Below the pieces are notes generated by a model that was not told where the DNA came from, searched no databases, and saw only the letters and a program-made list of their open reading frames with translations. Shown in pieces: positions 1-10,323 of a stretch of DNA of 64,000 nucleotides. A program made the position numbers and the translations under genes. The stretch's first letter is position 1; every line of letters starts with the position of its first letter. This DNA is from Alisma plantago-aquatica (Eukaryota; Streptophyta; Magnoliopsida; Alismatales; Alismataceae): assembly GCA_963693085.1 (NCBI GenBank), contig OY856410.1, positions 885,299,335 through 885,363,334 of the forward strand. Reading direction: 5' to 3'.

Positions 1-3000
1 TAAGTGCTGATTTTGCAATTGAATAAGTTGATGGTTTGGGTTGATTGACCCAAACGGTTTCAAAACCATTTGGGAATCACCCAAATGGTCTCAAGACCGT
101 TTGAGGGTCACCCAAGACCTTTTGGAGGTCTAGGGTTGAGCATGGTTGGTTATTTGATGATCCAAAGATACCAAATTGAATTGCAACTAAGTGCTGATTT
201 GATAATCAATCCAATGGTCCAAAACCCTAATTGGATGTCATGGTTTTTGATGATGGAATGGGAAAACGGTCTCAAGACCGTTTGGAGATCAACCAAATGG
301 TCTCAAGACCGTTTTGTGGTCATCCAAGACCATTTGAGGTCAGGTCATATCATGTGATGATGATAGTTCATTGATTTCAATCGATTTGATTCCACAATGT
401 CAACCATTGATGGATCCTCGATTTCAAACCCTAAGTGATGGTTTCTTGATTATCAAACCTAGTTCAATTGGGTTTGAAACCCTAAATTGAAGGTCTAATT
501 GAATGGTGATTCAGTGGTCCAATTGATGAATGCTTTAGTGGTTCAATTTATAATTGGTCCATGGATTGAAACATTGAGTCGATTGAGTATTGAAGTACCT
601 TTTTGGTCCATGCGGTTTTGAGAGGGTTTGGAAGAAATGGTCTCAAGACCGTTGGGTCCAAATGGTGTCAAGACCGTTTGAGTCCAAATGGTCTCAAGAC
701 CGTTTGGGACCAAACAATCTCAAATTGTTTGGAGACCCAAAGTGCAAACGGTTTCAATACCTACCTTGTCCAATTGGTTTCAAGTACAACTTGTTCAAAT
801 GGTTATCAACCAATTGATGTATGAGAACTAAGATCATTAAGGGTCTAAGTAATAAACTATGTGAAGATCAACATGGTTAATCCATTTGGACATCTCATGT
901 AATTGAAGGTGCAATATGGTGAACCTATTTAGATACTTAATGCAATTGAAGATTTCAATGGTTAACCCAATTGATCACTTTGTGGAATTGAAATTTTAGT
1001 GGTCAATCCATTTGAATTCCTTATATAATTGATGGTTTAATTGATTAGACCATTTGGACATCTAATATGATCAAAGGTCAATCAGCTATGTTATTATTAA
1101 AGATGTAGACCCATGATGATTGTGAAGGATAACCCTAGCTATGTGTACTCAAGTAAAGAGTTGACCTAGATTAATCTTGGTGTAATTAACATCCTAAGGA
1201 GGATGAGAGAGGGAATGAGAGAGAGATGAATGCTTATATAATTAAGCCCTAATTCTCTCATTATGAGTAAACTATGTGATAAGGATTGATCCATAATAAT
1301 GAGATCATGAAACCCTAATCAATGAACCCCAACCCTAATTAGAGCAAAGCTATGTGTGAAACCCTAATTTAGGGAAAAACTGAGTATTATTGTAAATCCA
1401 GGGTGATGAAGTAACCCTAACTTAGTGTAGCAATGAAGGAAACTCTAATTTGGGTATGAGTAAAGAGAAACCACACCTATATGTGAATGGTAAACCCCAA
1501 TCCCTAAAATGGGATAAAGATATATGAAACCCTAATATAGGGTAGTGCCACTAATCCTATGTGAAGACCTAGCACTGGGTGATGTGTTGTGAAATCCTAA
1601 TTTCACATAATACTAGGTGAAACCCTGATATAGAAGGATGATTATATAAAACTCTATTGAAGAGTAATACTATGTGAAATCCACAAATATATGGAATATG
1701 CTATGTGAATCCTCAAATTATAAGTATGGAGAATGCTATTCCTAATAGTGGAATAGTAATTAATGTTATGACAAATGTAACACCTAGAGAGGTTGATAAT
1801 GGATATCCTCATACTAATAGTCCCTGACCTAAAGGGTGAGTCTATATCATTGGCAATGGTTGCATATTCTAAGTGAGTGACTAATGACCACTACCTTACA
1901 TGATAAATGTGATGAACTAGTGCATAAAGTATTAGGATGGGGAATACCCTAATACAAGCTAAGTGTATAAACCCAAGTAAGACAATGGTGTTGAGGGAAG
2001 TGATACATCAAGATATGATAGATATCACATCCAACACCCCAATACTGGTATACCTTGATGTGTTATAAATCCAGTATAATTGGATGAATGACACATGAGA
2101 TGTGTCATGTCAATGGTTACATTGAGATGTAATGCACTCTATTGAATGTAGGCTAACATGCCTTATGAAAAGGTTAATCCAAACCTACCAACTATGATGT
2201 AATCATACTCTAGAAAAGATGAGAGAGAAACTCATGCTGTGTGTTGATAATTCATTTATTGATGAATGATTATAGAGTATTGCTATGTGAAACTTTAATA
2301 CAAGTCAATGCTATGTGATCCCTAATACAAGGTAATGCTATGTGAAATCCTATAACAAGTTAATCCTATGTGAAGCTGAAATACAGACTAATGGGTTATG
2401 AATGTAATAAGATAACCCTCAAATTGCATGATATTGATATGTAATTATATCATGATTACTAATCATGCATATATGTTGAGAAGATGAGCATAGCCAGGTA
2501 TGGGCTATGATGCTTTGTTATTAAGAATGTTTTATTGGCTTTATAAGCCTTCATATGCTTTGTGTAGTAAGAATCATAGAACTTTGTGTACTATGTGAAA
2601 TACATTATGTAGCAAGATTCAGGATGTCCTTGGTTAAATGATCTGAAGGTATTAAGTTACCTAATAAGTGATAATAAGTATCCATGGTGAGTTCTGGGTT
2701 CAAATACCCAGATACTATAAACATGATGATGAACTTGTTAAGAAATGGAATTGTGCATAGTGAGTTGAGGGACTAGGATCCCAACACTTTGTGAAAAGAG
2801 TATGGCTACATGCCATGACTCCACAATGGCAATGCCAGGCATAAGATATATGAACTAAGCCAGAAGAGAGTTAATGTTGTGGTAATGATTCTATAGTGAA
2901 TAAATATTATACATGTTCTTCATATTCCTTAAAGTATAAGTGACATGCTGATTCTATCAAGTTATAGCTGCAATGCTTCTGATAAGAATAATATTCTAAT

Positions 3001-3605
3001 TTGTTATACATTAAAATATCTGCTGTCAAATAAATATGATTCCTCTATTCATATCTATCTTCTTAAGCTGCAATAATAATGTTTCTGGCAGAGAGTTATA
3101 TCTCTCGCTGGGGCAATTTACAATTGTCTCACCCCATGGGAATCACATTTTAGGTGGACGTGGACGAGGAGGCAAGAATCCTTCAGTAGGTGAAGGACAG
3201 CAACAGCAGCAGCAAGGACAACAGTGAAGTCTCAGGTGGAGACACTGGCTGTTATGCCTTGTATAGATGTAGATAGAGTCATATGTGTCATCTCTATACT
3301 CTCAGGTCCTTGGAGTAGTAGTAGTTAGTTCTTTCGAGATTTTGGCTCAGTGCCTCGAGATTTTATACCGCCTGTGTTTAGCTTGACAGGACAGTTAATG
3401 CTTGTAACTCACATGAAGAGATGATACAAGTTATGTACTTTTGAAAAATAGAATGTAAATGTGTTACTTTTGTTCTATTTGAGAAAGTTTTTACTTGATG
3501 GATGTTTTGATAAAAAGGTTTTAATTTTTAGTGATTTTTGATCATCCGCTGCTTAGTGAACGCTTCCGCATTAGTTAATTATGTTTTCATGAGTTGTATG
3601 CCACA
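1..3605 (+). repeat. LTR family A, copy A1 (Ty3/gypsy long LTR, left end outside window)
   Basis: The 3' part of a long gypsy LTR. Base 1 aligns with about 51709 inside copy A3, so roughly 1.6 kb of its 5' end lies outside the window. It carries the family landmarks in order: palindromes with arms AAACGGTCT/AGACCGTTT (for example 264-283), telobox-like AAACCCTA motifs at 470-1640, the paired hairpins at 3091-3130, the block containing CTCTCAGGTCCT, and a terminal CCGCATTAGTTAAT ending in GCCACA at 3605, as in A4. No primer-binding site follows the end, so this is a solo LTR or the 3' LTR of an element lying to the left; the two cannot be told apart here. Relative to A3 it lacks a piece around 2880-2960. 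There is no host gene in it. Confidence 0.85.
3091..3130 (+). other. Paired hairpins of family A LTR, copy A1
   Basis: Hairpin I GAGAG-TTATAT-CTCTC (3091-3106), hairpin II GGGGCAATT-TAC-AATTGTCTC (3110-3130), followed by ACCCC and TTTTAGGT. About 480 bp from the LTR 3' end. Confidence 0.78.
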
Positions 3606-4069
3606 ACTATCATATATTTACCCTAAAAATCTTTCCCATGTGATTTCCCCCATCCCCTATCTAACTTCTTCTTATATTGTGGCTTCTTCCACAGATCTAG
3701 TCTAAAGTAACAAAAAAAGTGAAACAAAAGTCCCCATGCTAATTTATAAAGCACAAAAAAAGTAAAAGGGGAAATTGTTTTCTTTGTTCTTCCTCTTCAT
3801 GTGGTTTTCCTATCCGACACAGTTAAGTGTTTTTCCTTGAAATATGGATCTCTTGTTACACACATCACAACACCTTTATTCCTATGATTAAAAAAAATGT
3901 ATTGCGTCTATCCAGGTAGTGCTATAGTTTTTCTTCTTGTTTGTGCTTATTCCGATAGTGCTTTGTCTATCATGCTTATTCTAGTAGTGATTTTCCTACC
4001 GTGCTACTACCCTGGTGGTGCCTTATCACCATATCGTGCCCTCAATCTGGCATTTTCTTTTGTTTTATA
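3606..4069. other. Flank of A1; possible leader or LTR remnant of Cop1
   Basis: No protein match was seen. The stretch is T-rich and AT-rich, with repeated phrases such as GTAGTG/TAGTGCT near 3915-4020. Its position directly before the Cop1 Gag remnant suggests the old 5' LTR or untranslated leader of that element, but I found no matching 3' copy to prove it. Confidence 0.35.
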
Positions 4070-5533
4070 ATGGTTGAAAATAAAACTATCATCAATAATG
4101 ATATGCCAAAGGTTAGAAATTAAACTTAATGGTGACACTTATTGATGTGGATGAATGTCGTTTCTAATTTATTTTTTTAAACTAGTGGCAAAACAAAATT
4201 CATCCAAGAAGATGTACTACATAACCTAGTGAGGCATGAAATCATTGGAAATAGTCATGGTTTATCTTGTCTTTGGGGAAGTATTGAGCCCGATTTTGTG
4301 GTCAAATATATGTGACATAAAAATGTCAAACTTATGTGGGAATATATGAAGCAGTTCTATGCATAGGAAGACAAATTCCTCTGATTGTACAATGCAATGA
4401 ACAAGATCTTTTCTAAATATTAGGATGAGTGTTCCTTATCCAAGTACTATGGTTCCATGAAAGCTCCCGTGAGTCGAAAAAATTTCTTCTCAGCTACCAC
4501 CTCTGTGAAGTGACCAAGTAACATGATACCATTATTACTGGATAGTTTCTTAGTGACCTTCATCCCTGGTATGATTTCGTATGAAACTTCTTCTTGTCAG
4601 GACCACAATCTTGTCCATGGGTTAGGCTTATTCCTACCTATCGCATGATGAGATATCTTCTACTCCAACCCTACCAACAAAGTCTTTGAATCCCAAACCA
4701 CGATGGTAGTTGTCGCTAGGGGGTGTGGATGAGGCCATGGCACTCATAGTGAACTGCAAACAAAATGTACTTAGTTCGACAAATTGGGCCATGTTGAGAG
4801 TGTATGTCATTCCAAATATGAATACTCTGCTCATTTTGGATGAGGATATGAAAGGAGTTATGTGCATGTTGCTCAATATCCCACACCACTCACTGGCTAA
4901 GGTCCTCCAACAACTATAGTGACTTCTAACCTGACTAAACAACCCATGCATGTTTTTCCTACAAAGGAGGAGTGTGAGTGACTCTGACAAACTACATGTT
5001 AGTACAATGGCTCATTCCTTAACAATATCATGGAACCATCATCTTCTGTATGGTATATTGGTGACCGGTCTATTATGACACCGTCGATCCATCACTTCTT
5101 ACAAAGGTAACCTCGAGTCCTCTATGTTTTCCGCTCATTCTAGTTGGATATTGGATCCTAGTACTGATCAACACATGACCAATATGCCAGATCTTCTTAC
5201 ATCCTCTGATTATTTTATCACACACACCATTATTACCTTGGCAGATGGCTCAGTCAAATAGGTCATCCAGTGTGGCATGGTTCCACTTTCCTCTACATTG
5301 AAACTATCTGATGTTCATTTTCCTCCCAACTATTTATATACGTTGATATATGTGGTTAAACTTGTTGATTCCCTTTGTTGTTTTGTTACATACAGACTGA
5401 CTTGTTTTGTTATACAAGATTGGAGGAACTTGATTATGATTGATAACAGAGTGCACTCCGATGACCTTTACTACTTCTTCGCCCATCCTCTACCTTAGAC
5501 CAATGCTCTTATTGCAACATCGCCTCTCCAACT
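4070..5533 (+). pseudogene. Cop1: decayed Ty1/copia Gag and protease (5' half)
   Basis: Read across frames, 4070-4620 gives copia Gag-like phrases: a start near MVENK, an LWGSIEP-like segment (near 4271), WEYMKQFYA (near 4340) and KIFSKY (near 4405), in the order seen in TNT-type Gag. At 5140-5500 it reads WILDPSTDQHMTNMPDLL then ITLADGS, which is the copia aspartic protease region (family motif D-S/T-G-A; here D-P-S-T, so the catalytic triad is damaged), followed by sequence like the GAG_pre-integrase domain (DLYYF). Many stops and frameshifts make it non-functional. It breaks off at 5533, where Cop2 is inserted, and resumes at 11763 within the same domain. 4620-5140 is too decayed to assign. 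Confidence 0.75.
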
Positions 5534-6969
5534 TGTTGGATAAATTGGACATTATGATAAATCCCTTTGTTTCTATGATGACAAACATTTCATTCTTGTT
5601 GATCTAACGCGCTACTTGAGTGTTGCAGGAATAAGGTGGATGACAAATCTCTAGGGAATCTATATGCTTGAATGATTGTAAATGTCATGAAATGTAATCA
5701 ATTGTAAACTTGTACAAATATATAATGTACAAGTACTTAGACTTCATGTAAATCAAGCGTTAGATCTTCCCTAGCTAAACACCACACTTAGTCATGTCAT
5801 CCCCTTCAATAGTGTCACATATGCACACTCGTACACACACTTAGTGCTTTAATTGAAAGATTGAAACATGGTCAATCTCGGTCGACAACTCCTCGACCGA
5901 GACACTCTCGGTCGACAAACTTCTCGACCGAGAAAGACCCAAGTAGCCGTTAGACACAGCTGACAAGGTAGTTGGCAGTTGCAAATGAACGTTGATCCAG
6001 AGAGCCTGTCGGTCGACAAAACTTCGACCGAGTAGGTATCTCGGTCGACAATTTGTCGACCGAGATGGACTCTGACAGCAACTGCAGAATAAAGCAACTA
6101 GCCGTTACTAATGCACCTAACTTATACCTAACGGCTAGTTAAGCACTTAGAACCCCCTATAAAGTGTCTATAACGTCCTTAAGCACTTGTAGGTCATTCC
6201 TATAAATAAGACATGCCTTAAGACTCCTAAACACACCCAAGCTACACTTGTGCTACACTTGAGCTTGAATACTCATTGGCAATCTGTTTTGAGCAATAGA
6301 GCATTTCCCACATTGGCTATTCATTCCCATTGCTCTAATTTCGTGTCCTATAGGCTAGCATCTCCTTTACACAACACTTACACTTCTACACTCATTGGTT
6401 AGGAGATCAATACGCTTGATATAGGCAAATCAAGCCTTGTGCTTAAAAGGATAAGTTGTAATTTCTGTTTTCCTTCTTATTCCTTTTATTCTTTGTATTC
6501 TCCTTGCTACTCCTAGGGTTGGAGGCTGCGGATTGGAGAAGGTTCTTCTCGGAGGAGAAGGTGGACTTCAAGCTACTTCAAGAAGGCTATTGCAACGGGA
6601 AGCTACTTCAAGAAGGCTATTGCAACGGGAAGCTACTTCAGGAGGAAGGCTGCTTCAAGGTTGGTGCAATTACTTCTAGGTGAAGGCTGCTTCAAGGTTG
6701 GTGCGATTACTTCTAGGTGAAGGCTGATTGAAGGGTTTAGGGAGAGAATTGTAATTTTATGTAAAGTCCTTGCGAGGTAATAAAATTAAATTCTTTCCAA
6801 ATCCCGGTTGGGTAAGAAACCGGGTAGTGGACTGACAACTTTAGTATTTGCTAAAGTTGGAACCACTCTAAATCCTTGTCCTCTTGTCCAATATTTTGTG
6901 GTTGGTTGTTTGAGTTAAATAATTGTTAAAATTGTTTTAAAACTCTATTCACCCCCCTAGTGTTTTTCA
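5534..6969 (+). repeat. 5' LTR of Cop2
   Basis: 1436 bp, TG...CA ends. It contains four hairpins built on GGTCGAC at 5876-6066, a TATA-like CTATAAATAAG near 6200, a doubled phrase AAGCTACTTCAAGAAGGC near 6575-6640, another doubled phrase GGCTGCTTCAAGGTTGGTG, and an AATAAAATTAAA polyadenylation-like site near 6777. The ORF at 5849-6097 on - only reads through the hairpin cluster and is not a gene. Confidence 0.93.
5876..6066. other. Cluster of four GGTCGAC hairpins in the Cop2 5' LTR
   Basis: Four inverted repeats of the form TCTCGGTCGAC - short spacer - TCGACCGAGA lie at 5876-5902, 5906-5933, 6008-6032 and 6038-6066. The last is perfect: 14-base arms (left arm ATCTCGGTCGACAA) around a single T. 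They are upstream of the TATA-like site, so in the U3 part of the LTR. Confidence 0.9.
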
Positions 6970-6971
6970 AT

Positions 6972-6983
6972 TGGTATCAGAGC
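6972..6983 (+). other. Primer-binding site of Cop2
   Basis: TGGTATCAGAGC begins two bases after the 5' LTR end. This is the usual complement of the 3' end of plant initiator tRNA-Met, which primes minus-strand synthesis in copia and gypsy elements. Confidence 0.95.
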
Positions 6984-7016
6984 AGGCTTCAAGGAACCCT
7001 AACAAGGTCTTGAAGA

Positions 7017-7757
7017 ATGGGTGACGGGGTGCTCAACAACCTTAATCTTGAAGGGACATTTGTTGCTAGGCCTCCAGTGTTTGATGGAACAAACTACACA
7101 TATTGGAAGAGAAGGATGCAGTTCTACTTTCAAGGCATAAGTTGGGACTTATGGAGGATGGTCTCAACCCCATACGAGCTTCCTCAAATGCAATATGCAG
7201 AGTGGGATGCAAATACGGTAAAATCGGCTCAAATGAATGCAAAGGCTGTAAGTATTCTTTATTGTTCAATTTCAGTAGGAGAATTTAATAGAATATCAAA
7301 TTGTGAAATAGCCTATGAAATATGGCATAGATTGTCCATAACCTATGAAGGTACGGTTCAAGTTAAGAATTCTAAGATTAGTATGCTTAAACAGAAGTTT
7401 GAACACTTTCGTATGGATCCAAATGAATCCATTAGTGAAATGTTTGCAAAATTCTCTTCTATTGTTAATGGTTTGAATGCCTTAGGAAAAACCGTTCTTG
7501 AAGAAGACCAGGTATCAAAAGTACTTCGATCACTTCCTCCCAAATACAAGCCCAAGGTGACATCCATTGAAGAAGCTAATGATCTCACTAAACTGAAAAT
7601 GGAGCAACTCATTGGCAATCTAGAAGCTCATGAGGCAACTTTAGAAGAGGAAGAAAGAAGAGAACGTGAACGTCAACAAGGCAAAAAGAAGGACATTGCA
7701 TTCAAAGCATCAACCAAGGACACTTATGACACAAGTGAAGAAGATAGTGAAGAATAA
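7017..7757 (+). CDS. gag: Cop2 Gag, N-terminal part (DUF4219/UBN2-type capsid)
   Basis: 246 codons starting at the first ATG after the primer-binding site (context AAGAATGGGTG). Residues about 15-35 carry the opening motif of plant copia Gag (PPVFDGTNYTYWKRRM), and about 60-180 match the UBN2 capsid-like domain, including AYEIWHRLSITYEGT and KYKPKVTSIEE. The C-terminus is a charged Glu/Arg/Lys-rich linker. A single TAA (7755-7757) follows DSEE; the same frame stays open to 8702 and encodes the zinc knuckle, so the stop is probably a decay mutation splitting one Gag. Gag would form the cytoplasmic virus-like particle that packages element RNA. No pol follows. Confidence 0.88.
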   Translation: MGDGVLNNLNLEGTFVARPPVFDGTNYTYWKRRMQFYFQGISWDLWRMVSTPYELPQMQYAEWDANTVKSAQMNAKAVSILYCSISVGEFNRISNCEIAYEIWHRLSITYEGTVQVKNSKISMLKQKFEHFRMDPNESISEMFAKFSSIVNGLNALGKTVLEEDQVSKVLRSLPPKYKPKVTSIEEANDLTKLKMEQLIGNLEAHEATLEEEERRERERQQGKKKDIAFKASTKDTYDTSEEDSEE

Positions 7758-8702
7758 ACTCTCATTGTAAATGGTAAGCAATATAAAAGTTTTAAAACTA
7801 ATAAAACTTCTAGTGTTTCTTCTTCCAGGTGCTTTGAATGTGGCAAAAAGGGACACATGAAAGGTGATTGTCCAAAACTCAAGAAAGGGAAGAAATCATC
7901 TCACAAAAAGAAAGAAAGAGCATATAAAGCTGCATGGGATGATTCAAGTGATGATAGTGATGATGGAAAAGAAGAAGTAGAATGCCTCATTGCTACAACA
8001 AATGAAGACGAAGAAGAGGTAAGTCTTTATGATCTACAAAAAGAAGATCTAATTGCTAGTCTTCAAGATACTCATGAGAAATATATTGAGTGCAAGAAGA
8101 AACTTAAGAAATCAAATAAAGTAAATGATGATTTAAATGTTAAACTTCTTGCTCTTGTATCCGAAAATGAAAATCTCAAAAAGGAAAATGAAGATTATGA
8201 TCTTAAGTTAAAATCGGTAGAAGCTAATTGCAATCTTCTTTCCTTAGAAAAGTTAAACTTGCAAACTCAAGTGAATGATCTTCAGAAACAACCTGTTCTA
8301 TGTTCACATTTAGATTATGATGAGGTTGTCAAAGAAAGAAACTCTCTAGTATCTGATTTAGATCAAGCAAAGAAAGATATAAACAAGAAGATGAATGATA
8401 TTGCTAAGTTACAAAGAAATGTAAATGAGTTAAGAGGAAATGACATGCTTGAAAATATTCTGAAAATTTCCTCTAGTTATAATGGAAGAAAAGGATTAGG
8501 ATATGATCCAAGGAGAAATAAACCCAAAAGAGTTAAAGCATCCAAGACTAAGATTATGTTTGTACCTAGGAACACAATTCCTAGAAAGAGAAATGAAGTT
8601 GACTCTATTAGTTGTCATTATTGCATGCGTCTTGGACATTATTCATTTTCATGCCCATATAAGAAAAAGAATGATGATTTAGCTTGGATTCCTAAAACTT
8701 AG
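7758..8702 (+). CDS. gag: Cop2 Gag, C-terminal part: two CCHC knuckles and a coiled coil
   Basis: In-frame continuation after the TAA. CCHC knuckle 1 (7830-7871) reads CFECGKKGHMKGDC, spacing C-X2-C-X4-H-X4-C, and should bind RNA. A Lys/Asp/Glu-rich linker follows, then a predicted coiled coil at about 8025-8445 with Leu/Ile heptads (phrases like LVSENENLKKEN and LEKLNLQTQVNDL). Knuckle 2 (8613-8654) reads CHYCMRLGHYSFSC. The frame ends at TAG 8700-8702 after LAWIPKT, about where autonomous relatives go on into protease. An internal ATG at 7857 could start a shorter protein, but homology argues it is the end of Gag. It is well preserved compared with its surroundings. Confidence 0.85.
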   Translation, partial: TLIVNGKQYKSFKTNKTSSVSSSRCFECGKKGHMKGDCPKLKKGKKSSHKKKERAYKAAWDDSSDDSDDGKEEVECLIATTNEDEEEVSLYDLQKEDLIASLQDTHEKYIECKKKLKKSNKVNDDLNVKLLALVSENENLKKENEDYDLKLKSVEANCNLLSLEKLNLQTQVNDLQKQPVLCSHLDYDEVVKERNSLVSDLDQAKKDINKKMNDIAKLQRNVNELRGNDMLENILKISSSYNGRKGLGYDPRRNKPKRVKASKTKIMFVPRNTIPRKRNEVDSISCHYCMRLGHYSFSCPYKKKNDDLAWIPKT

Positions 8703-10309
8703 TAGCTTAAAATTAACTAGTTGAGATTTGACCTAAACTGATTCTTGATATACAAATGTCATATCTCAACACAATCGAGCTCTAACTTGCATAATCTTAT
8801 TTTGCTTGGAATAAATTAACAGTTCTGAAAATATTCCAAAAACTTTGTCGGTCAAGAATCTGTCGACCGAGTGAACCTCGGTCGAGAAATTGTCGACCGA
8901 GCATGTCACTGATTTCCAGTCTGATGTAAAATTGCTGAATTCTTTTTGAAATTGATCAAATTGCTATCTATTTGTGATTAATGACTGTATATATTGGAAA
9001 TCATCCCTGAAAACTTATATGAGATTAATTTGGTTTGATTTAAGTTAAAACTGAAATTATGCTTAGCTTAATAAAAAGGAAATTTCTGTTTTATCATTAT
9101 TCACATGATGTTTCCTAAAGTATTTCATGATCTACCCATATAGAAATCATGTGATTACAATCATGGAATTGTCATTTTCATCATGATGATGCTGTGTTAG
9201 CAAGAATAGATAATGATAATTGTATGCATGGATCCTTGATGATACATAGGCAAGCAAAATAATTCAATGATGATATCTCTCTTAGAAATGCTTGCAACAC
9301 ATAAGATAAAAATTTCTCAATTGGCATTTTTAAAAGACTTGAGATATTAATCGTGCTTTCATTTTTAAGAGGATGTTTTCACTAAACATGCTTCAAAATT
9401 GATATCTAATCAAGTACTTCACATATGAATGCTTAAATTGGAAATCTGCAATTTTTGCCTCTTGGTTGAAATAAAATTTGACCAAGGGGCGCTATGGTCG
9501 AAGTCAAGGTCGACCTAAAATAAGCTTTGACAAAATGTTTATTTGGACATCATTTTATCTTAGTATACTTTTGATAAAGGTCAAAATCAAAATTTAAAAT
9601 CATTTGTGACCTTAGAAGCTTTAAATTGCTTTAATTGTAAGATTAAGGGGGAGCTCATATAGAAAAATTTGATTATTTGCTTAAGAAGCTTACAAAAACA
9701 TTGTAATCATCATTTGGAGCTTATTAAGACCTTAGTACTTTTACTCTTGGTTATGACGAAATCTATGAAATTCATAAAAATGATATATCTTGTTCTTAAA
9801 GGAACTCTCTAAACAAATCAGGGCTTAACATCCCATGCATTTGGTTGGAGACATTTTTATGTACTTTAAGATTAAAGGATTCTCATTTCATTTTTAGGGC
9901 TTAACATCCCTTATAAAATGGGTGAGAAATCAATATACATTCATCATAAGCTTAAGGGAATCTCATATCATTTCAAAGCTTAACATCCTTTGCAAATGAT
10001 TGAGAAACAAATTGTGGCTAAATTAGACAAAAATGATATTAAATCCATGTTCCTAATAGAATATCTATTTAAGGGGGAACATAGTATAAAATTAAGGGGG
10101 AGAAGAAATATAAAATATTCACCCTGGATATCTTTTTGAAATGTCAAAGGGGGAGAAAGAATATAAAATCAAAAATATAAATGAGTTTCATCTTGATGGC
10201 CAAGCACTCACTTGCAAAACAAGAATGTCTACAAAAGGTAATCTTCAGTTATGAAACTCACATGCTTTATATTTCCTTATTTCATATTTAGGAAATGTTT
10301 GTCATCTTC
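8703..10309 (+). other. Non-coding 3' internal region of Cop2
   Basis: No RT, integrase or RNase H remnant was seen. Two further GGTCGAC hairpins lie at about 8845-8901, with a single GGTCGAC near 9513. Purine tracts AAGGGGGA occur near 9645, 10071, 10093 and 10146, ahead of the terminal one at 10310, a multiple-PPT arrangement known from SIRE-type copia elements. Phrases around GGGCTTAACATCCC near 9822-9912 and GCTTAACATCC near 9980 form a loose three-fold repeat. Confidence 0.7.
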
Positions 10310-10320
10310 AAAAAGGGGGA
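10310..10320 (+). other. Polypurine tract of Cop2
   Basis: AAAAAGGGGGA lies three bases before the 3' LTR, the place where plus-strand synthesis is primed. Confidence 0.9.
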
Positions 10321-10323
10321 GAT

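Noticed and set aside
2690..2720. GGGTTCAAATACCC, reminiscent of a tRNA T-arm
   Set aside because: No matching acceptor, D-arm or anticodon arm around it, and the equivalent place in other family A LTRs is different.
3036..3227. Small ORF with the same SGRELYLSLGQF peptide in several places
   Set aside because: The peptide recurs because it overlaps the conserved hairpin block of family A LTRs. Frames around it differ, so RNA or DNA conservation explains it better than a protein.
4634..4990. 118-codon ORF on -
   Set aside because: Runs antisense to the decayed Cop1 Gag region with no domain; a chance open frame.
5849..6097. Interspersed palindromes mistaken for a CRISPR-like array
   Set aside because: Units are four inverted repeats in a plant copia LTR, without uniform spacers or cas genes; the flanking elements are eukaryotic.
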